Shown here one piece after another: positions 19,595-26,781 of a DNA stretch of 64,000 nt. Under the pieces are notes generated by a model. It had not been told where the DNA came from. It saw only the letters and a program-made list of their open reading frames with translations, and made no database searches. The stretch is from VRUE01 sp033856195 (GTDB taxonomy: Bacteria > Actinomycetota > Thermoleophilia > Solirubrobacterales > 70-9): positions 1 through 64,000 of the forward strand of contig JAWVFL010000029.1 in NCBI GenBank assembly GCA_033856195.1. The letters are read 5' to 3'. The translations under genes were made by a program, and so were the position numbers. The number at the start of each line of letters is the position of its first letter. Within the stretch, counting starts at the first letter, position 1.

Positions 19595-20175
19595 CAGTCG
19601 TCCGAGTCGTCGGACTCGGACTCGGGCTCGGACTCCGGCTCAGGAGCGCCGACCCGCCGGATCACGATCTGATCCGCATCGATGCGAACCGTCACCTCGC
19701 GCTTCCCGGCCCAGTGCTCGGCGTAAACCGGATTGTCCTTGACCGCCGGATCGAGCCAAAGCCCGTAGCCATCGGTCTCACCGTGGTCGAAGGTCGCCTC
19801 CAAGTCTTTGCGACGGCCGCGCCCTCCGCGACGCCCTCGACGACGGCGCCGTTTAGGCCTCTCACCGTCGCTTGCCGGCTGGCGCTCCCCGTCTGCTTTC
19901 TCCTCGTCCTCTTCGACCGGCTCAGGCTCCTCCTCGTCTTCGGCCTCCGCCTCCTCGGCGGTGGCCGCCTCGATCTCGGCCTCGATCTCGTCGCGGAGAT
20001 CTACTTCGCCCGAGGCGGAGTCCTCCTCGTCGGGGGTGAAGCCGTGCTGTTTGCGGAACTCGCGCAGCTCGGAGGTGCTGACTTCGAGCTGGTGGGCGAT
20101 CCAGGCGTCGGTGCGACCTTGCCGCACCCAGGCGCGGATCTGGTTCAGCTGTGGCTTTAGGGAACGTCGTGCCAT
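19594..20175 (-). CDS. charged low-complexity protein with HTH-like N-terminus
   Basis: 193 residues. The N-terminal 50 residues (LNQIRAWVRQGRTDAWIAHQLEVSTSEL...HGF) look like a small helix-turn-helix. A Glu/Asp/Ala-rich stretch (55-100) and an Arg/Gly cluster (RRRRRGRRGG, about 110) follow. The C-terminal part (GLWLDPAVKDNPVYAEHWAGKREVTVRI) is a folded segment, and an acidic SE/SD tail ends the protein. The Arg/Gly cluster suggests nucleic-acid binding. I do not recognise a named family. Confidence 0.6.
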   Translation of the reverse strand: MARRSLKPQLNQIRAWVRQGRTDAWIAHQLEVSTSELREFRKQHGFTPDEEDSASGEVDLRDEIEAEIEAATAEEAEAEDEEEPEPVEEDEEKADGERQPASDGERPKRRRRRGRRGGRGRRKDLEATFDHGETDGYGLWLDPAVKDNPVYAEHWAGKREVTVRIDADQIVIRRVGAPEPESEPESESDDSDD

Positions 20176-20219
20176 CGGCGCGCGAGTCTATTCAACCGAG
20201 CCGGTCGTCCGCACGGTCA

Positions 20220-20459
20220 CTATGCCATCAGGAAGGCAAGCGCCTCGAACATCGAGACGACGACGACGACGACGGTGACTGTCAGACAGACGGCGAGCAC
20301 GCTGAAGCGCACCTTGCTGGCCTGCTCGCTGCGGGTGATCCGGCGCGCGCGCGAGCGGTTGGCGGCGCGACGCCGAAGCTGCTCACGCCGGCGGCGCTCC
20401 AGACTGGTCTCCTGCTCGAAGGCCGACTCGAACTGGGAGATGCTTTGACGCATTCGCAT
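20220..20459 (-). CDS. small single-pass membrane protein
   Basis: 79 residues. A Glu/Arg-rich amphipathic N-terminus (QETSLERRRREQLRRRAANRSRARR) is followed by one hydrophobic helix (VLAVCLTVTVVVVVVSM, about 53-72). Start at the first ATG; a second ATG two codons later is possible. Function unknown. Confidence 0.5.
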   Translation of the reverse strand: MRMRQSISQFESAFEQETSLERRRREQLRRRAANRSRARRITRSEQASKVRFSVLAVCLTVTVVVVVVSMFEALAFLMA

Positions 20460-20547
20460 AGATCAGGTGGCCCGGGGGCCGCGGGGGACCGTAGCAAAGG
20501 CGCACGAGCGCTTGCAGGGGGAGGAAATGTGCGATCCGTCACGACAG

Positions 20548-21066
20548 TCAGGGCGCACAAGCGCCCCAGAGCCCTCGCCCGGCCCGCGCGGCGCGCAGCT
20601 CCATGGCGCGAAACAGCGGCGCGAAGCGGCTGTTAGGCGGGATCGTCAGCGAGCGGGCAAGGCCGCGCTGAACGAGGTTGGCGTTGACGAAGCGGTGGCC
20701 CAGATAGACGTAGGCGAGCAGCCTGCCGTAAACGTCACGTTGCTCGACGCCGAAGACGAGCCGCACCTGGCGATGCTCGACGAGTCGATGATTGAACGAG
20801 GAGGCACGCGGGCCAAAGCACTGCACCGGCGTATCCGGCTTGACCGTCTCCGGCGTATCAACGCCGATGTAGCGAACGTCCTCGACCCGGCCACCGATCC
20901 GCGCCTCGATCGTGTCACCGTCGACCACCCGAACCACGTAGGCGTTGGCCGCGCTTGGACCACCAGGACGGCTCGCGCTCTCCCACGGTCGCAGGATCAG
21001 CAGAGACGCGACCAGCAACAACACGATGCTGCCGAGCTGGCCGTGTCCTGCAAGCTTTCGAGTCAT
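20548..21066 (-). CDS. secreted or membrane-anchored thermonuclease-like nuclease (SNase fold)
   Basis: 172 residues. An N-terminal hydrophobic segment (LGSIVLLLVASLLIL) is followed by the staphylococcal nuclease-like domain: YVVRVVDGDTIEAR with the metal-binding Asp, YIGVDTPET, a long RLVEHRQVRLVFGVEQRD...GRLLAYVYL stretch with the catalytic Arg region, and the closing ANLVQRGLA. It probably degrades DNA or RNA outside the cytoplasm. Confidence 0.85.
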   Translation of the reverse strand: MTRKLAGHGQLGSIVLLLVASLLILRPWESASRPGGPSAANAYVVRVVDGDTIEARIGGRVEDVRYIGVDTPETVKPDTPVQCFGPRASSFNHRLVEHRQVRLVFGVEQRDVYGRLLAYVYLGHRFVNANLVQRGLARSLTIPPNSRFAPLFRAMELRAARAGRGLWGACAP

Positions 21067-21110
21067 CTCCGCCTAATAAGCGGCGGCGGCGCCCATTCCC
21101 CCCGGGGCAG

Positions 21111-22031
21111 CTAGGGAATGCGGCGCACGTTCGACAACAACGTCTCTTTGATCTGGGTGATGATCTCCAAGGCGTCGTTCCACTCGCGCTGCCAGACGTT
21201 GCGGCCGAAGATCACGCCGGAGCCGCCCGCCTCCATGATCTCGCGGGTGTGGTTGAGCACGGTCTCGTCATCGACCCTGGAGCCGCCCGAGAGCACCACC
21301 AGCGCACGGCCGGCGGACTCGACGCAGTGGCGGATTGCCTCGGCCTGGTCGATCTGCATCTCGTTGTAGGGAGCGGGGGAATCCTTGTCGGTGTCCGCAT
21401 TGACCTTCGGCATGTTGAGCTTGACCACGTCGGCGCCCATCTCCATCGCCATCCGCGCGGCGTAGTCGATCGCGTAGAAGGAGTTGGGGCCGCCCTTGGC
21501 TTCGATCGCTTCGCCGCGCGGATAGGACCAGACGATCAGCGGCATGCCGAAGCGGTCGCAGTCCTCCCGAACCTGGCGCAGCTGGGCGAGGTCCTCGTCC
21601 TGGCGCGGCGAGCCGACGTAGAGCGTGTAGCCGACGGCGTCGGCGCCGAGCCGCACCGCGTCCTCGACGCTGGCGTTGCAGGAGGAGAACGCCTTGGCGG
21701 AGGAGGGGATGTCGGTCTTGCCGTTGACCTTGAGGATCAGCGGCACCTGGCCGGCGTAGTCGGGGTAGTACTTGGTCGCCATGCCGATCTGGCAGGCGAG
21801 GGCGGAGTAGCCGGCCTCGGCGGCGAGGCGGAACTGGTAGTCGGGGTCCTTCGACGCCGGGTTGGGGAAGAAGTCACGCGGACCGTGCTCGATGCCCTGG
21901 TCGATCGGCAGCAGCATCAGGGTGCCGTTGCCGGGGCCGAACTCGAAGAGCAGCCGCCGCAAGCGGGCTCGTTTGCCGGGGGCCAGGGTGGCCAGCAGCG
22001 ATTTCTGCTCGGTCAGGCTCTTCAACTCCAC
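21111..22031 (-). CDS. class I fructose-bisphosphate aldolase, DhnA/FbaB type
   Basis: 306 residues. The barrel motifs fit the archaeal-type/FbaB class I aldolase: LMLLPIDQGIEHGP at the N-terminus, VPLILKVNGKTD, IVWSYPRGEAIEAKGG, ADVVKLNMPK (the Schiff-base Lys strand), LVVLSGGSRV, and GGSGVIFGRNVWQRE. It cleaves fructose-1,6-bisphosphate in glycolysis/gluconeogenesis. GTG 22031 was chosen because GAGGAGG lies six bases upstream; an open frame continues upstream but only antisense to the rhomboid-like gene. Confidence 0.9.
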   Translation of the reverse strand: MELKSLTEQKSLLATLAPGKRARLRRLLFEFGPGNGTLMLLPIDQGIEHGPRDFFPNPASKDPDYQFRLAAEAGYSALACQIGMATKYYPDYAGQVPLILKVNGKTDIPSSAKAFSSCNASVEDAVRLGADAVGYTLYVGSPRQDEDLAQLRQVREDCDRFGMPLIVWSYPRGEAIEAKGGPNSFYAIDYAARMAMEMGADVVKLNMPKVNADTDKDSPAPYNEMQIDQAEAIRHCVESAGRALVVLSGGSRVDDETVLNHTREIMEAGGSGVIFGRNVWQREWNDALEIITQIKETLLSNVRRIP

Positions 22032-22115
22032 GCTTTTCCTCCTCGAGATGGGTGTAAGCGGAGTATGCCACCGTGGCCAGGCTTCAAGCGCTCGCCACCG
22101 GGGGGTTATCCTCGG

Positions 22116-22883
22116 ATGACCATGAGCGAGACTGAGCTCAGCGTCATCTGCAAGAACTGCGGCTCGGAGGTCAGTCCTTACGTAACCGAGTGCCCCTACT
22201 GCGGTGCGCGCCTGCGCAAGCGGGCGCCGAAGCTCGAGCGTCGGGGCGACGGGCTGGAGGCGAAGCCGCGGCGCCGTTCGCGACCGCGGATCCTGCGCCA
22301 CCGCCACCGCGAGGCCGCCACCGCGTTCCGGCCCTACGCGACGATGACGGTGATCCTCGGCTCGGCTGCGCTGCTGCTGGTGCAGAAGGCCACAGGGGAC
22401 GCGATCAACGCTTTCGGCGGGCTGGTCGTCCCGCTCGAGGACCAGTGGTGGCGCTTTCTCACCGCGCCCTTCGCCTACGTCGACGTCGGCTATCTCTTCC
22501 TGGTGGCGGTCGGGCTGGCGATCTTCGGCACCGGCCTCGAGCGTCGCCTCGGCACCGCGCCCACCGCCGTCCTGCTGGTCGCCTGCGGCTCGCTGGGCAT
22601 GCTCGTCGCCAGCGGCATCGCCAACGCCCAGGGCGACTTCCAGGTGATCGCCGGTGGCAACGGCATGGCGCTGGGCGCGCTCGCCGCCTGGTTTGCGCTG
22701 CGGCGGGCCGAGGCACACAACGCGATCGACGACGACTACGACGTGATCGGGGTGATCGTCGCCGCGGCCGTGCTGCTGGCGCTGCCGATCTTCGAGTCCA
22801 CCGCCGATCCCTTCGCCGGACTCATCGGCGCCGCGGTCGGCGGCCTTGCGGGTCTCGCCGCCTCCGCCTTGCACGACCACTGA
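22116..22883 (+). CDS. zinc-ribbon rhomboid-fold membrane protein, probably catalytically dead
   Basis: 255 residues. An N-terminal zinc ribbon (CKNCGS...CPYCGA, residues 11-33) is followed by a basic linker and about six membrane helices with rhomboid landmarks (QWWRFLTAPFAY; GLERRLGTAPTAVLL). The catalytic Ser position reads GGNGMALG instead of GxSG, and the last helix (DPFAGLIGAAVGGLAG) lacks the catalytic His. It therefore looks like a rhomboid pseudoprotease. ATG 22122 is an alternative start. Confidence 0.75.
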   Translation: MTMSETELSVICKNCGSEVSPYVTECPYCGARLRKRAPKLERRGDGLEAKPRRRSRPRILRHRHREAATAFRPYATMTVILGSAALLLVQKATGDAINAFGGLVVPLEDQWWRFLTAPFAYVDVGYLFLVAVGLAIFGTGLERRLGTAPTAVLLVACGSLGMLVASGIANAQGDFQVIAGGNGMALGALAAWFALRRAEAHNAIDDDYDVIGVIVAAAVLLALPIFESTADPFAGLIGAAVGGLAGLAASALHDH

Positions 22884-22887
22884 TAGA

Positions 22888-22955
22888 GCCGCCTCCTCAG
22901 CCACCCCCGGACGCGAAGCGGAGGAGGCGGCGACAATGATTCCCGCGTCCGGGGG
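22888..22955 (+). promoter_or_regulatory. two interlocking inverted repeats, pseudoknot-like
   Basis: IR1 is GCCGCCTCCTC (22888-22898) with GAGGAGGCGGC (22921-22931), 11 bp perfect. IR2 is CCCCCGGACGCG (22904-22915) with CGCGTCCGGGGG (22944-22955), 12 bp perfect. The left arm of IR2 lies in the loop of IR1 and its right arm lies outside, which is H-type pseudoknot geometry. It begins five bases after the rhomboid-like stop and ends just upstream of the next gene. Confidence 0.7.
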
Positions 22956-22973
22956 CGGCTAGTGTCCACCTTC

Positions 22974-23297
22974 ATGCCCTCTGACGAGCAGCTGGATGCC
23001 GCGATTGCGCGTCTGACCGAAGCAGAGGGTTTCGCCGAGGCGGAGCAGATCGTCGCCCGCGCCGCGCCGCAGTTGCAGAAGGTCCTGGCCGCTGCTCTCG
23101 CCGAGGGTGGCTGGTTCGGCGAGTCCCACGACGCCGAGGCGCTGAAGGCGGCTACGGCGCCCGACCCGGAGGAGCGCATCGCCGCGGTGCGCTTGCTGCT
23201 CGCCGAGGAGACGCGGATGGGAATGATGGTTGGAGTCGCCGTCGGCTGGGCACTCCATGGGGAGTTGAACGAAATCGAGACAGAAGGAGAGAGCTGA
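22974..23297 (+). CDS. small helical protein of unknown function
   Basis: 107 residues, Ala/Glu-rich and predicted helical (LDAAIARLTEAEGFAEAEQIV; RIAAVRLLLAEETRMGMMVGVAVGWAL). ATG 22974 is used; GTG 22962 would add four residues. Three bases separate its stop from the MBL hydrolase ATG, so the two are an operon. No recognised domain. Confidence 0.6.
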   Translation: MPSDEQLDAAIARLTEAEGFAEAEQIVARAAPQLQKVLAAALAEGGWFGESHDAEALKAATAPDPEERIAAVRLLLAEETRMGMMVGVAVGWALHGELNEIETEGES

Positions 23298-23300
23298 GAG

Positions 23301-24017
23301 ATGGAGATCAAATTCCACGGCCACTCGTGCTTCGAACTGAGCGACGGCGAGACGCGGGTCCTGGTCGATCCGTTCCTCAAGCCAAACAACCCGGTTGCGG
23401 TGACGACGGGTGAGGAAGTCGATCCGACCCACATAGCGCTCTCCCACGGGCATGCCGATCACGTCGCCGACGCGGTTCCCGTTGCCAAGCGCACCGGCGC
23501 CCACTGCGTGGCCATGGTCGAGCTCGCCAAGTGGCTGGCAGGGCAAGGCGTGGAGAACGTCAGTGATCCCAACCTCGGCGGCACGGTCGAGTTCGACTGG
23601 GGCTACATCAGCCTTGTTCCCGCCTGGCACACCAACACGGTGCCCGGATCCGAAGAGTCACCCTTCAGCGCCGAGCACGGCATCGTGATCGGTCCCGCCG
23701 CCGGTCTAGTGATCAAGCTCGGCGGAACCACCGTCTACCACGCCGGCGACACCTGCTTGTTCAGCGACATGAAGCTGATCGCGCAGCGCAGCGACATCGA
23801 CGTCGCCCTGCTGCCGATCGGGGGCCATTACACAATGGATCGTCGCGACGCCGTGATTGCCGCCGAATTCGTCGGCGCCGGCACCGTGATCCCGATGCAC
23901 TTCAACACCTTCCCGGCGATCGAGACCGATCCGCAGGCCTTCAAGTCTGAGGTCGAAGAGGAGACCTCTTCGACCGTGGTCGTACTCGAGCCGGGCCAGT
24001 CGCATACGACTGGCTGA
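23301..24017 (+). CDS. UPF0173-type metallo-beta-lactamase-fold hydrolase
   Basis: 238 residues. Metal ligands are visible: KFHGHSCFEL near the start, LSHGHADHVAD (HxHxDH, about 49-54), the Asp in YHAGDTCLFSD, and IPMHFNTFP with the last His. This set and the length match the UPF0173 metal-dependent hydrolases. The substrate is unknown. Confidence 0.88.
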   Translation: MEIKFHGHSCFELSDGETRVLVDPFLKPNNPVAVTTGEEVDPTHIALSHGHADHVADAVPVAKRTGAHCVAMVELAKWLAGQGVENVSDPNLGGTVEFDWGYISLVPAWHTNTVPGSEESPFSAEHGIVIGPAAGLVIKLGGTTVYHAGDTCLFSDMKLIAQRSDIDVALLPIGGHYTMDRRDAVIAAEFVGAGTVIPMHFNTFPAIETDPQAFKSEVEEETSSTVVVLEPGQSHTTG

Positions 24018-24076
24018 CCAGCCAGGCCGCTGCTAGTCTCGCTCGGGACCGCGCAGCCGAGCCGAGGAGAGCAGCG

Positions 24077-25003
24077 ATGGGAACCACTGAGGCATCCGGG
24101 ACCGAGACACGGACCGAGCGGGCCGACTTCCAGGCGACCGCCGATCCGGCGCTGATGGAGGCAGCCGATCGCACCGCCGACGTCAAGCTCCTCACCTACG
24201 AGGAGCTCTACCTGCTCTGGGAGCGCCAGCAGTGGCAGACCCAGGAGCTCGACTTCAGCCGCGATCGCGAGGACTGGAACGAACGCTTCGACGACGAAGA
24301 GCGCTTCCAGCGGATGTACGGGCTCTCCTCCTTCTTCATCGGCGAGCAGAAGGTCGCGGAGGAGCTCGGGCCGATCATGCGCGCGGCGCCGACCGAGGAC
24401 CAGCGGATCTTCCTCTGCACCCAGATCGCCGACGAGGCCCGTCACGTGCGTTTCTTCGAGCGCTTCTACCGCGAGGTGGGGGTGCTCGAGTCCGACCAGC
24501 TCTCGGAGATGCTGGTTCAGACCTCCGAGCACCTGAACGAGAACTTCGGTCGCCTCTTCGACGAAATGCTGAAGCAGCGCACCGACCGCCTCTCCGCCGA
24601 ACCGGAGGACACCGAGGTCCTGGTCGAGGCGGTAACGCTCTACCACATGGTGATCGAGGGAATGCTCGCCCTCACCGGACAGCACTTCATCATGGACTAC
24701 AACGAACGCGAGGGGACGCTGCCGACCTTTGTCGAGGGCTTCCAGAACGTCGCCCGCGACGAGCACCGGCATGTCGCCTTCGGCTCGGTCTTCCTGCGCG
24801 AGAAGGCGCGAGAGGACGAGCGCTACAAGCAGGCGATTCAGCGCACGCTCGAGGAGTCGCTCCCGGTGGCCGACGGCGTTCTCTCGCCTCCCTGGGCGCC
24901 GAAGGGCGACGATTGGGAGCTGTTCGGCTACTCGCTCGCCGATACGCGCAAATTTGCCGGCACCTGTTTGATGCGGCGCCTCAAGGTGATCGGCCTCCAG
25001 TAG
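24077..25003 (+). CDS. R2-like diiron/Mn-Fe carboxylate protein (ribonucleotide reductase small-subunit superfamily)
   Basis: 308 residues. The ferritin-like four-helix ligand pattern is visible: LYLLWERQQW and DFSRDREDW, a Glu in FIGEQKVAEELG, QIADEARHVRFFERFY (ExxH), Glu in LYHMVIEGMLA, and ARDEHRHVAFG (ExxH). The DFSRDREDW stretch is typical of R2-like ligand-binding oxidases and related R2 proteins in actinobacteria. No large subunit is nearby, so a role as a free-standing oxidase is more likely than a role in class I ribonucleotide reductase. Confidence 0.8.
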   Translation: MGTTEASGTETRTERADFQATADPALMEAADRTADVKLLTYEELYLLWERQQWQTQELDFSRDREDWNERFDDEERFQRMYGLSSFFIGEQKVAEELGPIMRAAPTEDQRIFLCTQIADEARHVRFFERFYREVGVLESDQLSEMLVQTSEHLNENFGRLFDEMLKQRTDRLSAEPEDTEVLVEAVTLYHMVIEGMLALTGQHFIMDYNEREGTLPTFVEGFQNVARDEHRHVAFGSVFLREKAREDERYKQAIQRTLEESLPVADGVLSPPWAPKGDDWELFGYSLADTRKFAGTCLMRRLKVIGLQ

Positions 25004-25023
25004 GAGGAGGCCGCGACCTCTGC

Positions 25024-26535
25024 TTAGCCTTCCGGCGCCGGCGCTTCGGAGCTGTCCGAGGAGGAGGGGGGCGTTTCTTCGACCGGCGGCGGGCTGCTTT
25101 CGGCCGGCGGCGGAGGAGCGGTTTCGGCCGGTGGCGAGGCCGCTGCGGGCGGCGGGCTGCTTGGCGACCCGCCGACGGTTACGACGACCGTGCCGCCACC
25201 CGAGGGAGCGCCGGCGGTCCCGGTCGATGGCGTGGCGCCGTCGATGTCTGTGGCCGTTTCGAGCGTGATTTCCCCTGCTTCGCTGCCGCCGCTGGTCGAC
25301 TCACCGGCTTCTTCGCCAAGCGGTGACGTGCTCTCTTCGGAAGCCTGCGGTTCGGTGGGCGCGGGTTCAGCGGCCGGCGGTGCGACCGGTTCCGGTGCGG
25401 CTTGCGTGTGCGGGGGAGCGACGACCGCGCTATGGCCGGTGGCGACTGCCATCGATGGCCCCTGCTCGATCGTCCGGGAGATCGCGGCTGGAGCGCTCGC
25501 CGAGGGCGGTTCGACCTGCTGCTTGACCTCGACCGCGCCAGCCGTGATCACGGCCGCGGTGACGACGCCGGCGACCGCCTTGGTGCCGATCGCGCCGCCA
25601 ACGGCCCCAAGGCCGCCGAGGCCGCCCGCGGCGCCGCCGGAGCTGAGCGCCGCGCCGACGCCGCCGACGGCTCCAGTGGCGCCGGCACCTGTCGCGGTCG
25701 CGGCGCCACCGGCGCCTGTTCCTCCCAGGCCAAGCTTGGAGACGATGAGGCCCTTGAGGGCGACGAGAGGCCCGACCGGTACCAGCGCGGCGAGGACCTT
25801 GTCGTTGGAGCGGAGCTGTGAGCGGAAGTCGCCGCACTCCTCGCAGTCGCGGACGTGACGGCGCACGGGGCCGGAGAGCTTGCGCAGGCCCTCGGCCGCC
25901 TCGGCCAGGTCGATCCGCACCTCGCCGCAGGTAAGCTGGCGTGCCTGGCTCGCCTCGGCAAGCGAGATCCGCGCCCGCACCAGCAGCGACTTGACCGAGG
26001 GCACGCTGGTCTCCATCGCCTGGGCGATCTCCTCGTAGGACATCGCGTCCATCTCGCGCAGCAGCAGCGCCGAGCGCTGGGTCTCGGGCAGCTTGCCGAC
26101 GTCGGTGAGCAGCTGACGGAACTCCTCGCGGTTGTGGACCTTCTCCGCTGTGGAGGCGGCCTCTACCGCCGGCACCATGTCCATCGATTCCTGGGCGTCG
26201 GCGGTCGGTTTGCGCAGGTGGTTGAGGCAGCGGTTGCGGGCGATCCGGTAGAGCCACGGGCGCAGGTTGATCTCGCGCTCGTCGCCGAGCATCGCCCGGT
26301 AGGCGTTGACGAAGACCTCCTGCAGGACGTCCTCGGCGTCCTCGGTGGAGCCGAGCATCTGGCGGCAGAAGCCGAGCAGCCGGCCCTGGTAGCGGTCGAC
26401 GATCGTCTCGAAAGCGCCGGGGTTGCCGGCGCGAGCCATCGCGATCAGGCGGTCGTCGCCCTGAAGCTTGAGCAGCGGGGAACGCCGGGCGAGGAGTCCG
26501 CGGCGACTGGCATGTGTGAGAGCTGAAGCCTCCAA
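25024..26535 (-). CDS. ECF sigma factor fused to anti-sigma zinc finger, membrane segment and Pro-rich tail
   Basis: 503 residues. Residues ~25-95 are sigma region 2 (RYQGRLLGFCRQMLGSTEDAEDVLQEVF) and ~135-190 are region 4 (LPETQRSALLLREMDAMSYEEIAQAM). A zinc-finger anti-sigma-like motif follows: CGEVRIDLAE...RRHVRDCEECGDF (Cys...His-x3-Cys-x2-Cys, about 200-235). After it come a Gly/Ala-rich stretch with a hydrophobic segment (VAGVVTAAVITAGAV, about 310) and a Pro/Glu/Ser-rich, presumably extracytoplasmic tail. TTG 26535 has GGAGG six bases upstream. The fusion of sigma and anti-sigma in one chain is the notable feature. A frameshifted relative lies at 33356-34580 in island 1. Confidence 0.85.
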   Translation of the reverse strand: MEASALTHASRRGLLARRSPLLKLQGDDRLIAMARAGNPGAFETIVDRYQGRLLGFCRQMLGSTEDAEDVLQEVFVNAYRAMLGDEREINLRPWLYRIARNRCLNHLRKPTADAQESMDMVPAVEAASTAEKVHNREEFRQLLTDVGKLPETQRSALLLREMDAMSYEEIAQAMETSVPSVKSLLVRARISLAEASQARQLTCGEVRIDLAEAAEGLRKLSGPVRRHVRDCEECGDFRSQLRSNDKVLAALVPVGPLVALKGLIVSKLGLGGTGAGGAATATGAGATGAVGGVGAALSSGGAAGGLGGLGAVGGAIGTKAVAGVVTAAVITAGAVEVKQQVEPPSASAPAAISRTIEQGPSMAVATGHSAVVAPPHTQAAPEPVAPPAAEPAPTEPQASEESTSPLGEEAGESTSGGSEAGEITLETATDIDGATPSTGTAGAPSGGGTVVVTVGGSPSSPPPAAASPPAETAPPPPAESSPPPVEETPPSSSDSSEAPAPEG

Positions 26536-26655
26536 GCGAATCCTCCGTTGAACCAGGAAGGCGTTTGTCTTCTAGCTCAAGGACACCGTAGCAGCGGGGT
26601 AGTTGCGGTACTTCGGCAGTTTTAGTGCGGATTTAGAAACCCAAAATCAACAAAA

Positions 26656-26742
26656 TGCCCGGGGCGGGATTCGAACCCGCAAGCCCCCCAGTGGGGCAGC
26701 GTCTTTTAAGGACGCCGCTTTTGCCAATTTCGCCACCCGGGC
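26656..26742 (-). tRNA. tRNA-Leu (anticodon UAA)
   Basis: On the minus strand the acceptor arms GCCCGGG and CCCGGGC pair perfectly, with discriminator A. The anticodon stem GCGTC/GACGC carries loop CTTAAAA, giving anticodon UAA. A long class II variable arm is present, as expected for tRNA-Leu. CCA is not encoded. Confidence 0.95.
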
Positions 26743-26781
26743 AAGGCGATGGTAGCCGGGGAGCACTTATAGGCTCAAGCA

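Noticed and set aside
22032..22904. N-terminal extension of the aldolase
   Set aside because: It runs antisense to the rhomboid-like gene; GTG 22031 has a strong ribosome-binding site and gives the family-length protein.
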